This document shows positions 1-9,646 of a stretch of DNA of 60,623 nt, one piece after another; within the stretch, counting starts at the first letter, position 1, and every line of letters begins with the position of its first letter. The notes under the pieces were generated by a model. The model saw only the letters and a list, made by a program, of their open reading frames with translations. It did not search any database and was not told where the DNA came from. The stretch lies in the NCBI GenBank assembly GCA_015060835.1, contig SUXT01000004.1, positions 1 to 60,623 on the forward strand, given 5' to 3'. This DNA is from Bacteroidales bacterium (GTDB lineage Bacteria > Bacteroidota > Bacteroidia > Bacteroidales > Bacteroidaceae). A program made the translations under genes and the position numbers.

Positions 1-412
1 TCAGTGGTTGGAGTGAAGCACCTTCCATTATGCCGGCTGATGATATTACCATAGATGGTACATTCAGTGCAAACTACTATAGAGTTACTTATGTAGTCGA
101 TGGCGAAGTCTATGCAACCGACAGTATCGCTTGTGGCGACAGCATTGTACTTCTTTCTTCTCCCGAAAAAGAGGGCTACACGTTCAGTGGTTGGGGTGAA
201 GCACCTTCCATTATGCCGGCTGATGATATTACCATAGATGGTACATTCATTGTAAATTACTATAGAGTTACTTATGTAGTCGATGGCGAAGTCTATGCAA
301 CCGACAGCATCGCTTATGGCGACAGCATTGTACTTCTTTCTTCTCCCGAAAAAGAGGGCTACACGTTCAGTGGTTGGGGTGAAGCACCTTCCATTATGCC
401 GGCTGAGGATAT
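1..412 (+). repeat. 183-bp in-frame tandem repeat
   Basis: The units starting at 30, 213 and 396 are nearly identical at DNA level; for example the stretch reading GGTGAAGCACCTTCCATTAT recurs at exact 183-bp spacing. Because 183 is a multiple of three, gain or loss of units keeps the frame and changes only protein length. Confidence 0.93.
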
Positions 413-650
413 TGTGGTAAGTGGCGCGTTTGTTCTTACAGCCATTGATGGTGTTTTAGCAGATGCTATAGTGAATGTAAATGGAAACAGTATTTCAATA
501 TCTGGTGTAAATGGTATGAATCTTAAAATTTATACATTAAATGGAACACTTGTTGAATCTGTTGATAGCTACGATGGTGAGATGATAATCTTAGAGAAAG
601 GTGTTTACATAATTTATGTAGGCAATGATAGAATAAAAATAAATCTCTAA
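1..650 (+). CDS. Secreted repeat protein, C-terminal part (Listeria-Bacteroides repeats)
   Basis: The reading frame is open from the first bases of the window, so the N-terminus lies upstream. The visible part has two full 61-residue repeats (from bases 30 and 213) and the start of a third (396), each with the YRVTYVVDGEVYATDS and GYTFSGWGEAPS motifs. This is the pattern of the Listeria-Bacteroides repeat (InlB B-repeat-like), a small beta fold found in surface proteins. The last ~70 residues contain LKIYTLNGTLVESV and end in KGVYIIYVGNDRIKINL, resembling a short type A sorting domain of type IX secretion, so the product is probably exported through T9SS and anchored at or released from the cell surface. 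The binding target cannot be read from this part. Confidence 0.8.
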   Translation, partial: SGWSEAPSIMPADDITIDGTFSANYYRVTYVVDGEVYATDSIACGDSIVLLSSPEKEGYTFSGWGEAPSIMPADDITIDGTFIVNYYRVTYVVDGEVYATDSIAYGDSIVLLSSPEKEGYTFSGWGEAPSIMPAEDIVVSGAFVLTAIDGVLADAIVNVNGNSISISGVNGMNLKIYTLNGTLVESVDSYDGEMIILEKGVYIIYVGNDRIKINL

Positions 651-676
651 GGTCTGATATTCAAACAACTTCTAAA

Positions 677-715
677 AATCCGCCCGAAAAACCTTTATGG
701 TTCTTCGGGCGGATT
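677..715 (+). terminator. Rho-independent terminator after the repeat protein
   Basis: A 12-bp stem (AATCCGCCCGAA / TTCGGGCGGATT), lengthened by an AACC/GGTT pairing, begins 27 bases after the stop codon and is followed by CAATTTGTG. The T-run is weak, but position and stem strength support termination of the upstream gene. Confidence 0.65.
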
Positions 716-743
716 CAATTTGTGTTTCCAACTACTCCAGATT

Positions 744-1021
744 ATTGGTGTCTGGTAAACGTATTTAACGCCAGTTCGATATAAGCAACGCAATGGTTGG
801 AACTCCCTCCCCCTACTAAGCATCGCAAGCTCGGCACTCCTTTGATGTTATCGAAACTATGCTTCGCTCGTTGTAAATGTAAGTAAACTTCCATTCACTC
901 GCTTGCTAAAAACATTTTGAAGAAATTCCTCCTCTTGAAGAGGAGGTGGATTCAAAAACTTTGTTTTTGAAGACGGAGGAGTTCAAAACATAAGCAGAAC
1001 AAAAATTAACAGGACACCAAT
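744..1021. mobile_element. MITE-like element, ATTGGTGTC family, copy 1
   Basis: The ends are inverted repeats: ATTGGTGTCTGGTAAA at 744-759 and TTAACAGGACACCAAT at 1006-1021 (13 of 16 positions pair). The ~280-bp interior has no gene but has the hairpin words CTCCTCTTGAAGAGGAGG and GACGGAGGAGTT that recur elsewhere in the window. A copy in opposite orientation lies at 412-748 of the 42-kb region. No transposase is present, so this looks like a non-autonomous element. With the terminator before it, it fills the gap between the first two genes. Confidence 0.65.
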
Positions 1022-1036
1022 AACTCCAAATACGCA

Positions 1037-1747
1037 TCAAATGAATTTCTCGCGTTTTTGCAGGTTAAGCAGTCCCAGCATCATCCACACTACGCTGCCT
1101 ATGGCAAGGAATATGCGGTTTTTCAGCACTGTGCTGCTCCATATTACGGCGTGCACATTTTCGGGCATTGTAAGGGGGTTGAGCGTAATGTCCCACATGC
1201 TGTTCTTGGTGAGGTCGGCCGAAAGGACTGTCGCCACTATTCCGCAGATGATTATGAGTATGGCTGTCGCGTTACCGTTGCGTGTTACAGTGGAGAAGAA
1301 GAATGCAAGGTTGCCCATGAACAGCACCGGATACATCAGTTCGTAGGCTATCTGGAACTGATTGACGGGGTATATGAGGTATTTTGCTATCCATGCGTAC
1401 AACACCAATATGAAGAATATCTCCACATAGATGAGTATGAGCCTTGCCATCCACACCTTGTACTTGTAGTTGGGGATGCCGAAGAGTATCTCCAGTATGC
1501 GGTTGTCCGCATCGTTCTGTATGCCGAATACTGCCGGATAGAATATCAGCAGCAACGACGGGAAGAAGAGAAAACGGTAGATGTGCTCGTCGCCGGGAAC
1601 CTCGCCGCGGTAGGCGCTGTCGAACATGAAGTAGGCGAACAGCGCAAAGGCGGTGAGAAGGAACCATATGAATTTCCCTCCGAAGATAATCTTCATATTG
1701 TATACCGACAGGCGTAAGTAGGCTTTGCAGATATTTATTATATTCAT
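1037..1747 (-). CDS. ABC-2 type transporter permease
   Basis: This 236-residue protein is mostly membrane: about six hydrophobic segments (near residues 25-43, 60-75, 103-122, 138-152, 160-178 and 212-227), the layout of an ABC-2 permease. There is no ATPase motif and no signal peptide. It is the last gene of the leftward export operon, 25 bases after the RND-ABC fusion gene. Since that fusion ends in an ABC ATPase domain, this protein is the natural candidate for its membrane partner, although the fusion also brings its own extra helices. Substrate unknown. Leftward transcription leaves the gene into the repeat element at 744-1021. Confidence 0.75.
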   Translation of the reverse strand: MNIINICKAYLRLSVYNMKIIFGGKFIWFLLTAFALFAYFMFDSAYRGEVPGDEHIYRFLFFPSLLLIFYPAVFGIQNDADNRILEILFGIPNYKYKVWMARLILIYVEIFFILVLYAWIAKYLIYPVNQFQIAYELMYPVLFMGNLAFFFSTVTRNGNATAILIIICGIVATVLSADLTKNSMWDITLNPLTMPENVHAVIWSSTVLKNRIFLAIGSVVWMMLGLLNLQKREKFI

Positions 1748-1772
1748 GTTTCTTTTTGTTTATAGGTAGATT

Positions 1773-4700
1773 CTATAAATTCTTAAGCAGACAGAGGTAG
1801 GCATCTTCGAGGTTGGCCTCTACCCTTTCGGCATTTTCGTGGGGTTTCTCTATGGAAATGTAACGCACTCTTATCTTGTCGCCGTTCATCATGTTGTTCA
1901 CTATGAGCTTCTCGTCGAGCGTGTCGAACTTCTCGGGCTCGATGTCGAACACCCACACCTTGTTGTCGGCAAACTTTGTCATGTCCGCAGGGTCGCCATA
2001 GTATTTGAGCTCTCCGCGGTTGATTACTGCCACTTGGTTGCAGGAGCTTGCAATGTCCTCGATGATGTGTGTCGAGAAGATGACGATGCGGTCGCGGCTG
2101 AGTTCCACAAGCAGGTTGCGGAAGCGTATGCGCTCGCGCGGATCGAGTCCTGCGGTAGGTTCGTCCACCACAAGTATGCGTGGCAGGTGCAGCAGTATCA
2201 GGGCAATGCCTATGCGCTGCTTCATACCTCCTGAGAAGGAGCCTATCTTGTGGTCTTTCCTCTCGTACATGTGTACGGCTTTAAGCACATATTCGAGTCG
2301 CTCCTTGCGCACAATGGGGTCGGTAATGCCCTTGAGCATTGCCTGGTAGTCGAGAAATTCCCAAGAGGTCATGCTCTCGTACATACCAAATTCCTGAGGC
2401 AGGAAGCCTATGAGACTCTGAAGTTCCTCGCGGTACTCTTTTGTGTTCATTCCGTTTATCCACACTGTTCCGTAGCTCTGCTCCAGAATACCTGTGATGA
2501 TGCGCATCATGGTAGATTTTCCGGCACCGTTGGGGCCGAGCAGACCGAACATACCTGTCTTGATGCTGAACGATACGCCCTTGAGTGCCATGAAGGGGGT
2601 GCGGCGTTTGCCGATGATGGGGATGCTCTTGACGATGGTGAAGAGTGTTCTTCGTGTCTCGGCAAATTTTCCGGTGAGACGTTCGATGTTTATTCTATGT
2701 ACATAGATGTAGTCCGATGTCAGCTTAACCGCTATTCCCAAAGCCCACAGGAAGCCTATCACTATTGTGGCAGGGGTGTTGTCTATGCGGTCCGAAATGA
2801 GCATAAGCGTTGCAAAGGGCAGTGCGAAGAAGACTACCTTGTGCAGTATGTTCACTATCCTCTTGTGGTTGTTGCTCTTGTACTTCAGGTAATCCCTGAC
2901 TTTCTTCCACAGGTCGTAGAACCCGGCGCATACGGCAAACGACAGAGCTATAATCCAGAATTTGTGCTCAAGATAGCAGGTTACCATGTAGAGCAGGAAC
3001 AGGTAGACTACAACCTGCCACAGTACAGGGATAAAATCCCTCAACCTGTGGAATTCGCTGTGCAGTCCCAATCGTTTGCGCAGTTTTATTCCGCTCTCCC
3101 ATTGGCGGGTGAATTTGTTTGACCAGTCGTATATCTTTACAAGATTCTTTATCTCTATTACAATCTCGTCGTCCCTCTTTATTATCTTGTTGTCGGCAAT
3201 GCGTATCGAGGTCTTTATGAAGTATGTGCAACCGGGGATGAGCACTGTGAGCACCATAAGGTAGAGCAGCTGTGTGAAGGCTCCGTATACAGAGAAGTAT
3301 ATATATAGCGCTCCGCAGACAAATATTACCATATGCAACAGGTGCATGGGACGGCTCAGTGAACGATACCATTTGAGTATGTTCTCCAGCGAGAGGTAGA
3401 CGGTGGGTATGAGTATGAGCGTCAGCAGTGCCGAGAACGAAAGACCGCCGATAACGGTTACTGCAAAGGGTGCTCCGATTGCTCCTGCATAGTCTGTGTT
3501 GCCCATGGCCATAGGCAGCAGTGCTATCACAGTGGTGGCTGTGGTGATGAGTATCGGTCGCAGACGAGAATATCCGCTGGTGATGAGTGCCCTGTTGCGG
3601 CTGTAACCCTTGCGACGCAATATGTTGGAGTAGTCAATGAGTATGATACCGTTGTTGACCACCACTCCGAGGAGTATGAGGAATCCGGTCATGGTGTTTG
3701 CGTTCATCAGGCTGTTGCCGGTGATGAAGAGGCCGAGCAACGAACCAATGGCTGCCAAAGGTATTGTGAATAGCAGCACGAACGGTGTGGACACCGACTC
3801 GAACACCGATGCCAATATCATGAATATCAGTATCAGCGATGCAAGGATGAGGAAGTTGAATTCGCTCAACGACTCCTCGGTGCGTATCGTCTCTATCGCA
3901 ATGCCGCTGGGTATGTTGTACCCGGCTATAAGTTCGTCAATCTCGTCGCGGTAGCCTTCGAGTACATCCTTAGGCAGCTCCTCGCTCTGTGTTATTCCAT
4001 AGAATATGGTAATTTCGCGGTCGCGGTTCACACGGCGTATGCTTGCAATGTCGCGTGTCTGCCTGATGGATGCAATCTGTTGCAGTTCGTGCAGACCGCC
4101 ATTGGCATCGGGAATCATCACACGGCGCAGGTCTTCAATGGATTTTTGTATTTTCTTCTGCTTTTTCTCCTCCTCTTCGCTAAGGTCCTCCTTTATTACT
4201 ATTGCATATTCATCGTTGTTCAACTTAAGATAGCTGTTTGTGGTAAGCTCCTTGTTTAGTGAACTCAGTCCGTTGAGAATATTCTGGCGGGTGATGTTGT
4301 ACGATGCAAGCAGTATCGGGTCGAAGATAAGGTGTATCTCGTTGCGACGGCCGGGGTTTGTTGCCCAGTTCCATGCGACAAAGTCCATTTCGCGCAGGTT
4401 GTAGCGTATGTTGTCGGCGACGATGTCCATCATGTCAAAGTCGGAGCCTTTGATAACAATGCGCTCGCTGTTGTCGCCCACGCCCAACACTCTCATGAAG
4501 TTGTTCATGGCTGATGCTGCACCGTTCTGTCCGCCACCCGATGAGCCTGTGGTTATGCGCATCTCCACGTTGGGCAGTTGCGCAAGTTTACTTAGCTCCT
4601 CCACAATGGATGTGATGCTTCGGTTCTTATGGTAGTCCTCCTTCAGCACCATTGTTATTGAGGCTGCGTCCTCCTGTATGCGGCAGATAAGTTCCTCCTT

Positions 4701-6458
4701 TTCGGGGAAACTGTCGAGTTTCTCTTCGAGTATGGATACCATTCTGTCCGAATATTCCAGTGTGCTCGACGAGGGCATTGTCAGTGTCATGTTCACCCTA
4801 TCGGTGTTAACGGGCTTGCTGCTGTCGCTGTTGGTGGAGAGGACCATCATCCACAATGAAACAAGCACCACAATGCAACCGGTGATACAGATGGCGGGCT
4901 TGCGAAGGCTGGTCTTCAGCAGCACTGTGTATATCTGTATGGGGCGTTGGTTAATCGACAGTTTGTCGTGGAATACGCTTCCTCCCTTGTTCTTTTTCAG
5001 CATCACGTATGTGGCCATAGGCACGAAGAGCAGTGCCACAGTAAGCGAGAATACCAGCGTTGCAATGATGGAGATTCCGATGTGTTCGCCTATCAGTTTG
5101 ATGAATACCTCTTCGGAAAAGAGGAAGGGCAGGAATACGGTGATTGTTGTCAGAGTGGCTGCGAGGATTGATTTCCACACTTCGCGCGTGCCTTGCGTTA
5201 CGGCAACTTCGGCACTCTTGCCATGCGTGAATAGTCGGTAGATATTTTCGAGCACCACAATGCTGTTGTCGAGCAGCATACCTATTGCCAGTGCCATACC
5301 TATGAGCGTGAGGCTGTTTATCGAAATGTTGTAGTAGTAGAACAGATTGAATGCAGCCAATATTGATATAGGCATCGAAAGGGCTATGAAGAATACCAGA
5401 TGTATGTTGCGCAGGAAGAACCACAGTACGGCAATGGCAAGCAGGGCACCGCTTATTGCAAGTTCCACCACCTGGTCGATGTTCTTCTCGATTTCGTCGG
5501 CGGAGTTTGACTGCACCACAAGCTCGATCTCCTGTGCCTGGAATTCTTGGTTGAGCGCCTCGATGCGCTGCTTTGTCCTGTCCGACAATTCCAGCAGGTT
5601 CACCTGAGCATCGTTGACGAGGGCTACAGATATTGCCTCCTTGCCATTTACGCGGCTCAGTGTGGTCTCCTCCTTCATGTCGAAGAATACGGTTGCAATG
5701 TCCTTCAGGTAAATGGGGCCGGGGGCCACAATCACATTCTCTATCTGCGAAATGTGGTCGTAGTTTGCGTCAAGATGTACATAGTAGCGTATGTCGGGCG
5801 AATTTACATAGCCGAGGAATGTGCGTTCCTGATTGTATTGTGCAAGAATGTCCCTTATGTGGGCAGGGGTGAGCTTCAGTGCCGAGAGTGCTGCTTCGTC
5901 GAAGCGTATCTCTATGGCCTTTTCGCGTCCGCCGTATACGTTTACGGCAGCAACGCCGTCGACATTTTCAAGTTGCGGCTTTATATCCTTGTCTACGATG
6001 GCACGCAGTCTGTCTACTCCGCCGGTGCCACGCACCTGTATGGTCATGAAGTTGTTGTTGACTCCATTGACATTTGCCCTCTCTATGTTCACCGTAAAGC
6101 CGTCGGGCAGCGAGGGGAGTATGCTGTTTATCCTCTCCTGCAGCTTCAAGGTGATGTATTTGAGGTTAATACCCTTCTTGAAGTCGACGCGTATCTCGCC
6201 CTGTCTGTTCCTTGCAGTGGCCTCGATGTTCTCTACGCCCTCCACGGTGCTGATAACGCCTTCGAGCGGGATTACGGCCTTTGACTCCATGTATGCGGGG
6301 GTAACATCCTTGTCCGAGGATACCCTGACAAAAAGCATGGGCAGCTCAGCATTGGGCAGCATCTCCACTTTCAGCTGTTTATAGGAGACATATCCCAACA
6401 GGGAGATGGCTATGAACAGCATGCATATTGTTATCTTTCGTTTTATAATGAAGTTCAT
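1773..6458 (-). CDS. RND efflux pump fused to an ABC ATPase (split nucleotide-binding domain)
   Basis: A 1,561-residue inner-membrane protein. Residues 1-1025 are a full AcrB-type RND pump: TM1 at ~9-28, two large periplasmic loops (~35-335 and ~545-865), and GMLLDNSIVVLENI in TM4 with Asp397 as the likely proton-relay acid. Two extra membrane segments follow (~1038-1080). Residues 1098-1110 (EIVIEIKNLVKIY) look like the first strand of an ABC domain. Four hydrophobic segments then intervene (~1143-1163, 1167-1184, 1203-1221, 1231-1250) before the domain resumes at ALKGVSFSI (~1291). All ABC motifs follow: Walker A GPNGAGKST 1308-1316, Q1355, SGGMKQ 1409-1414, VDEP with D1432/E1433, and H1464. 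An even helix count puts the ATPase in the cytoplasm. The frame is unbroken. It lies 16 bases after the other RND gene. Each half is clear; substrate and coupling are unknown. Confidence 0.85.
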   Translation of the reverse strand: MNFIIKRKITICMLFIAISLLGYVSYKQLKVEMLPNAELPMLFVRVSSDKDVTPAYMESKAVIPLEGVISTVEGVENIEATARNRQGEIRVDFKKGINLKYITLKLQERINSILPSLPDGFTVNIERANVNGVNNNFMTIQVRGTGGVDRLRAIVDKDIKPQLENVDGVAAVNVYGGREKAIEIRFDEAALSALKLTPAHIRDILAQYNQERTFLGYVNSPDIRYYVHLDANYDHISQIENVIVAPGPIYLKDIATVFFDMKEETTLSRVNGKEAISVALVNDAQVNLLELSDRTKQRIEALNQEFQAQEIELVVQSNSADEIEKNIDQVVELAISGALLAIAVLWFFLRNIHLVFFIALSMPISILAAFNLFYYYNISINSLTLIGMALAIGMLLDNSIVVLENIYRLFTHGKSAEVAVTQGTREVWKSILAATLTTITVFLPFLFSEEVFIKLIGEHIGISIIATLVFSLTVALLFVPMATYVMLKKNKGGSVFHDKLSINQRPIQIYTVLLKTSLRKPAICITGCIVVLVSLWMMVLSTNSDSSKPVNTDRVNMTLTMPSSSTLEYSDRMVSILEEKLDSFPEKEELICRIQEDAASITMVLKEDYHKNRSITSIVEELSKLAQLPNVEMRITTGSSGGGQNGAASAMNNFMRVLGVGDNSERIVIKGSDFDMMDIVADNIRYNLREMDFVAWNWATNPGRRNEIHLIFDPILLASYNITRQNILNGLSSLNKELTTNSYLKLNNDEYAIVIKEDLSEEEEKKQKKIQKSIEDLRRVMIPDANGGLHELQQIASIRQTRDIASIRRVNRDREITIFYGITQSEELPKDVLEGYRDEIDELIAGYNIPSGIAIETIRTEESLSEFNFLILASLILIFMILASVFESVSTPFVLLFTIPLAAIGSLLGLFITGNSLMNANTMTGFLILLGVVVNNGIILIDYSNILRRKGYSRNRALITSGYSRLRPILITTATTVIALLPMAMGNTDYAGAIGAPFAVTVIGGLSFSALLTLILIPTVYLSLENILKWYRSLSRPMHLLHMVIFVCGALYIYFSVYGAFTQLLYLMVLTVLIPGCTYFIKTSIRIADNKIIKRDDEIVIEIKNLVKIYDWSNKFTRQWESGIKLRKRLGLHSEFHRLRDFIPVLWQVVVYLFLLYMVTCYLEHKFWIIALSFAVCAGFYDLWKKVRDYLKYKSNNHKRIVNILHKVVFFALPFATLMLISDRIDNTPATIVIGFLWALGIAVKLTSDYIYVHRINIERLTGKFAETRRTLFTIVKSIPIIGKRRTPFMALKGVSFSIKTGMFGLLGPNGAGKSTMMRIITGILEQSYGTVWINGMNTKEYREELQSLIGFLPQEFGMYESMTSWEFLDYQAMLKGITDPIVRKERLEYVLKAVHMYERKDHKIGSFSGGMKQRIGIALILLHLPRILVVDEPTAGLDPRERIRFRNLLVELSRDRIVIFSTHIIEDIASSCNQVAVINRGELKYYGDPADMTKFADNKVWVFDIEPEKFDTLDEKLIVNNMMNGDKIRVRYISIEKPHENAERVEANLEDAYLCLLKNL

Positions 6459-6473
6459 CTTTTCTTGTGGGCT

Positions 6474-9400
6474 TTATCTTTTGAACGATGCTTTCATTTG
6501 CTCAAAAAGGTAATATACACAGGGTATTACAACGAGGCTGAGCAGGGTTGAGGTTACAAGACCGCCTATTACGGCTATTGCCATAGGTGCACGCAACGAT
6601 GCGCCGTCGCCGAAGGCTATTGCCATGGGCAACAGCGACAGGATGGTGGTGATGCTTGTCATAAGGATGGGCCTTATACGTTGCTGTGCAGCCTCCACAA
6701 TGGCCTCTGTGAGCGACATTCCTGCCTCTTTCAGCTGGTTTATTCTGTCGACGAGTATGATGGAGCTGTTTACTGCAATACCCGAAAGCATTATTATACC
6801 GATTACACCCATAATATTTATCGTGGTGCCGGTGATGAAGAAGAGCAGTATTGCGCCTACAAGTGCCAACGGAATTGTAAGCAGGATGGTGAAGGGGTGC
6901 AACAATGACTCGAACTGCGATGCCATAACCATGTACACGAGCACTACAGAGAGTACAAGTGCAAATATCAGTCCTCCCATAGACTCCTCGCGTTTCTCCT
7001 CTTCGCCGGTGATGTTTATATTGTAGTTTGCGGGAAGCTCTATGGCAGCGAGGGCTGTGCGCAACTCCTCGGATACTTGGCTGAGTGTGTAACCCTCTTC
7101 GATATTGGCCGTTACCTTTGCTATGCGGCTCTGGTTGCGGCGGAATATCTCTTTCGGTGCCACATCGCGGCGTATGTCGGCAAGTTCGGCAAGGCGGAAC
7201 TGCTTGTTGTTGTGTGTGATTACAATGTCGTTGAGCTGCGAAAGTGGTATTTCGGGCACTTTAATCATAATGTCGCGCATTTCGCCCTTGTAGTCCATCT
7301 GTCCTGCATTCTTGCCCGACAGCTGTTCCTGTATCTGTGTTACGATGGTCGTTACGTTCAGGTTGTTCATGCCGGCGAGTGCGCGGTTTACGGTGATGAC
7401 CATTTCGGGTGCTCCGTTCTCTATGGAATTGCTCACATTGAAGAGCCCCGGAACACTTGTCGCAATCTCTGTTGCCTTTGCGGTAATGTCGGCAATTTCG
7501 TCAAGTTCCTCGCCCTTTACCTCTATCACAATGGGTGCATCCTCGCTGCCCATGAGCGAGCCGAGCGAGTTGCGGTCCTGCATGAACGAGAGTTCGAGAC
7601 CTTCGATGTCGGCTGTATTTGCGATGAGCTCCTCCATAAGTTCTTCGGGAGCGTATCGTGAATCGGGCGAGAGTATAACCTTCAGCGTAGCTGTGTTGTC
7701 GCCCGAGAATATGTTGCTGCCCGAACTGTAACCCGGTCCTATGTGGCTGTATACGGTGCAGAGCGAATCCTGTGTGATAGAGTAGATCAGATTCTCTATT
7801 GCCTCGGCTGTGGATGCTGTACGTTCAAGGCGTGTGCCCTCCTGCAATTTTATCTCCACGCTGAAGGAGTTGTTGTCGGCCTTAGGCATAAATTCGGCTC
7901 CAATGAAGGGTAGCAGGCAGTATGTTCCTACAACCAGCAGCAGTGATGCTCCTACCACTGCCCAGCGGCGCTTCAGAATAGTGCGCAACAGATTGGAGTA
8001 ACCCTTTATTCTTACGGACGAATCGGTCTGTATGGCTTTCTTGTCCTTCTCTTTGTTCTTGCGGAACATTCTTTCGTAGAGTGTGGGTATCACAAGTATG
8101 GCCACAAAGAGCGACGATACGAGTGAGAATGTTACCGTCCATGCCTGATCTTTGAAAAGTTCGCCCGATGCTCCGTGTAGGTAGACGATGGGCAGGAACA
8201 CCACAATGGTGGTGAGGGTGGATGCTGTTACTGCTCCACCAACCTCGCTTGCGCCCTGCACGACAGCCTCTTTTACCGACATGCCTTTTTCTTGGTTTCT
8301 AAAGATGCTCTCTATCACCACTATGGCATTGTCTACAAGCATACCTGCACCCAATGCGAGACCGCCGAGTGTCATTATGTTCAGCGTAAGGTCGCCGAAG
8401 AACATAAGGTTGAAAGTGGCGATTATGGATATAGGCATTGCCAATGAAATTACGAGTGTAACCTTCAGACGGCGCAGGAACAGATAGAGCACAATCACTG
8501 CCAACAGCACACCCAAAATGGCGCTGTCCTTAACCTCGCCAATGGCGCTGTTGATGAATGTTCCCTGATTGCTCACAACCTCGAACTTGTAGCCGGGCAG
8601 TGCCTTTTCAATCTCTGCGAATCGCTTTACAACACCTTCCACTGTCTTTACGGTGTTGTGCTGCATCTCCTTGTAAACCGATAGTCCTATGCAACGACGG
8701 CCGTTTATGCGCACGATATTTTCGGGGCGCTCATTCTCAAATGAAATTTCGGCAAGCTCTTTCAAGTATATGGGTGCCATATCCTCGCCCGAGGCATTCT
8801 GTGCAGCAGCATTTGCCGTACCGTTAGCGGCGGTCTCCGTCCTTTTGTAGCTTACGATTATGTTGCCGAAGTCCTCTTCGCTTTTCAGAATGTTCACTCC
8901 GCTGACAATATACTGCTCGCCCATCTCCACCACGCGACCGCCTGCGAGACGCTGGTTCTCCTCCTCAATCTGCTTGCTTATGGCATCAATGGTGAGGTTG
9001 TATGCCGCCAGTTTATAGGGGTCGGTCTTAATCACAAGGTTGCTCACTTCGCCGCCTGTCAGTGTAACATCGGCCACACCCTCCACGCGGATAAGCTCGT
9101 TGCGTATGTACGAGTCGGCAATCTTGCGCAGTTCGGCCATGTTGGTTATATCGTCGTGCGACATTCCCACAAGGACTATCGGGTCGGTGTTGGGGTTGTT
9201 CTGTGTAATTTCGAGCTTTGTAAGCTTCTCGTCCTGTGCTATGGTGTTCATAGCCTTCTGCAGGTCGAGGAAAGCCTCGTCCATGTCCTTGTTCCATGTG
9301 TACTCAACAGTCATCTGAGCCATTCCCGCCTTTATTACAGAGGATACGGTCATGACGTCGCGCTGGCGTATGGCCATCGATTCCATTCTCTTCACAAAGA

Positions 9401-9587
9401 GTTTTTCAATCTCTTCGGGCGGGCGTTCTCCGGCGGTAATGTCTACATACAGCTTAGGATTGTTCAGGTCGGGAAGAAGGTCGACGCTGAGTTTGTCGTA
9501 TGATATTTTGCCAAGCAACATTATACCCAATACGGCCATTAGGATGGTTATAGGGTTGTTGACGGCGAATGTGATTATTTTCTTCAT
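6474..9587 (-). CDS. RND family efflux pump, inner-membrane permease
   Basis: At 1,037 residues this is the standard AcrB/MdtB size. It has TM1 (~8-27), a first periplasmic loop, TM2-6 with GAGMLVDNAIVVIESI (proton-relay Asp), a second periplasmic loop and TM7-12 ending in LVVIPCVYYLFEQMKASFKR. It should exchange protons for drugs, bile acids, lipids or other amphiphiles as a trimer docked to the adaptor and outer-membrane channel encoded just upstream. It is 16 bases before the RND-ABC fusion gene and 60 bases after the adaptor gene, all on one strand. The fusion's RND half and this protein could form homotrimers, or a mixed trimer as in MdtB2C; the sequence does not say which. Substrate unknown. 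Confidence 0.92.
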   Translation of the reverse strand: MKKIITFAVNNPITILMAVLGIMLLGKISYDKLSVDLLPDLNNPKLYVDITAGERPPEEIEKLFVKRMESMAIRQRDVMTVSSVIKAGMAQMTVEYTWNKDMDEAFLDLQKAMNTIAQDEKLTKLEITQNNPNTDPIVLVGMSHDDITNMAELRKIADSYIRNELIRVEGVADVTLTGGEVSNLVIKTDPYKLAAYNLTIDAISKQIEEENQRLAGGRVVEMGEQYIVSGVNILKSEEDFGNIIVSYKRTETAANGTANAAAQNASGEDMAPIYLKELAEISFENERPENIVRINGRRCIGLSVYKEMQHNTVKTVEGVVKRFAEIEKALPGYKFEVVSNQGTFINSAIGEVKDSAILGVLLAVIVLYLFLRRLKVTLVISLAMPISIIATFNLMFFGDLTLNIMTLGGLALGAGMLVDNAIVVIESIFRNQEKGMSVKEAVVQGASEVGGAVTASTLTTIVVFLPIVYLHGASGELFKDQAWTVTFSLVSSLFVAILVIPTLYERMFRKNKEKDKKAIQTDSSVRIKGYSNLLRTILKRRWAVVGASLLLVVGTYCLLPFIGAEFMPKADNNSFSVEIKLQEGTRLERTASTAEAIENLIYSITQDSLCTVYSHIGPGYSSGSNIFSGDNTATLKVILSPDSRYAPEELMEELIANTADIEGLELSFMQDRNSLGSLMGSEDAPIVIEVKGEELDEIADITAKATEIATSVPGLFNVSNSIENGAPEMVITVNRALAGMNNLNVTTIVTQIQEQLSGKNAGQMDYKGEMRDIMIKVPEIPLSQLNDIVITHNNKQFRLAELADIRRDVAPKEIFRRNQSRIAKVTANIEEGYTLSQVSEELRTALAAIELPANYNINITGEEEKREESMGGLIFALVLSVVLVYMVMASQFESLLHPFTILLTIPLALVGAILLFFITGTTINIMGVIGIIMLSGIAVNSSIILVDRINQLKEAGMSLTEAIVEAAQQRIRPILMTSITTILSLLPMAIAFGDGASLRAPMAIAVIGGLVTSTLLSLVVIPCVYYLFEQMKASFKR

Positions 9588-9646
9588 TATTCAGAAGTGT
9601 TCAATTTAAAGTTTCTGTGAATTCCGAAAGAGGTTCAAACATCTTC

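Noticed and set aside
2250-3122. Long open frame on the plus strand opposite the RND-ABC fusion gene (and similar ones at 5547-6284, 9617-10531 and 17051-17899)
   Set aside because: These lie fully antisense to genes with clear protein motifs and have odd composition (many Tyr, Cys, Val, His), no promoter and no family resemblance; they follow from codon bias of the real strand.
1773-6458. The RND-ABC fusion as an assembly artefact joining two genes
   Set aside because: There is no start codon context, stop or composition change at the joint, the helix count puts the ATPase on the correct side, and the next genes keep normal spacing. It remains testable, but the sequence gives no sign of an error.
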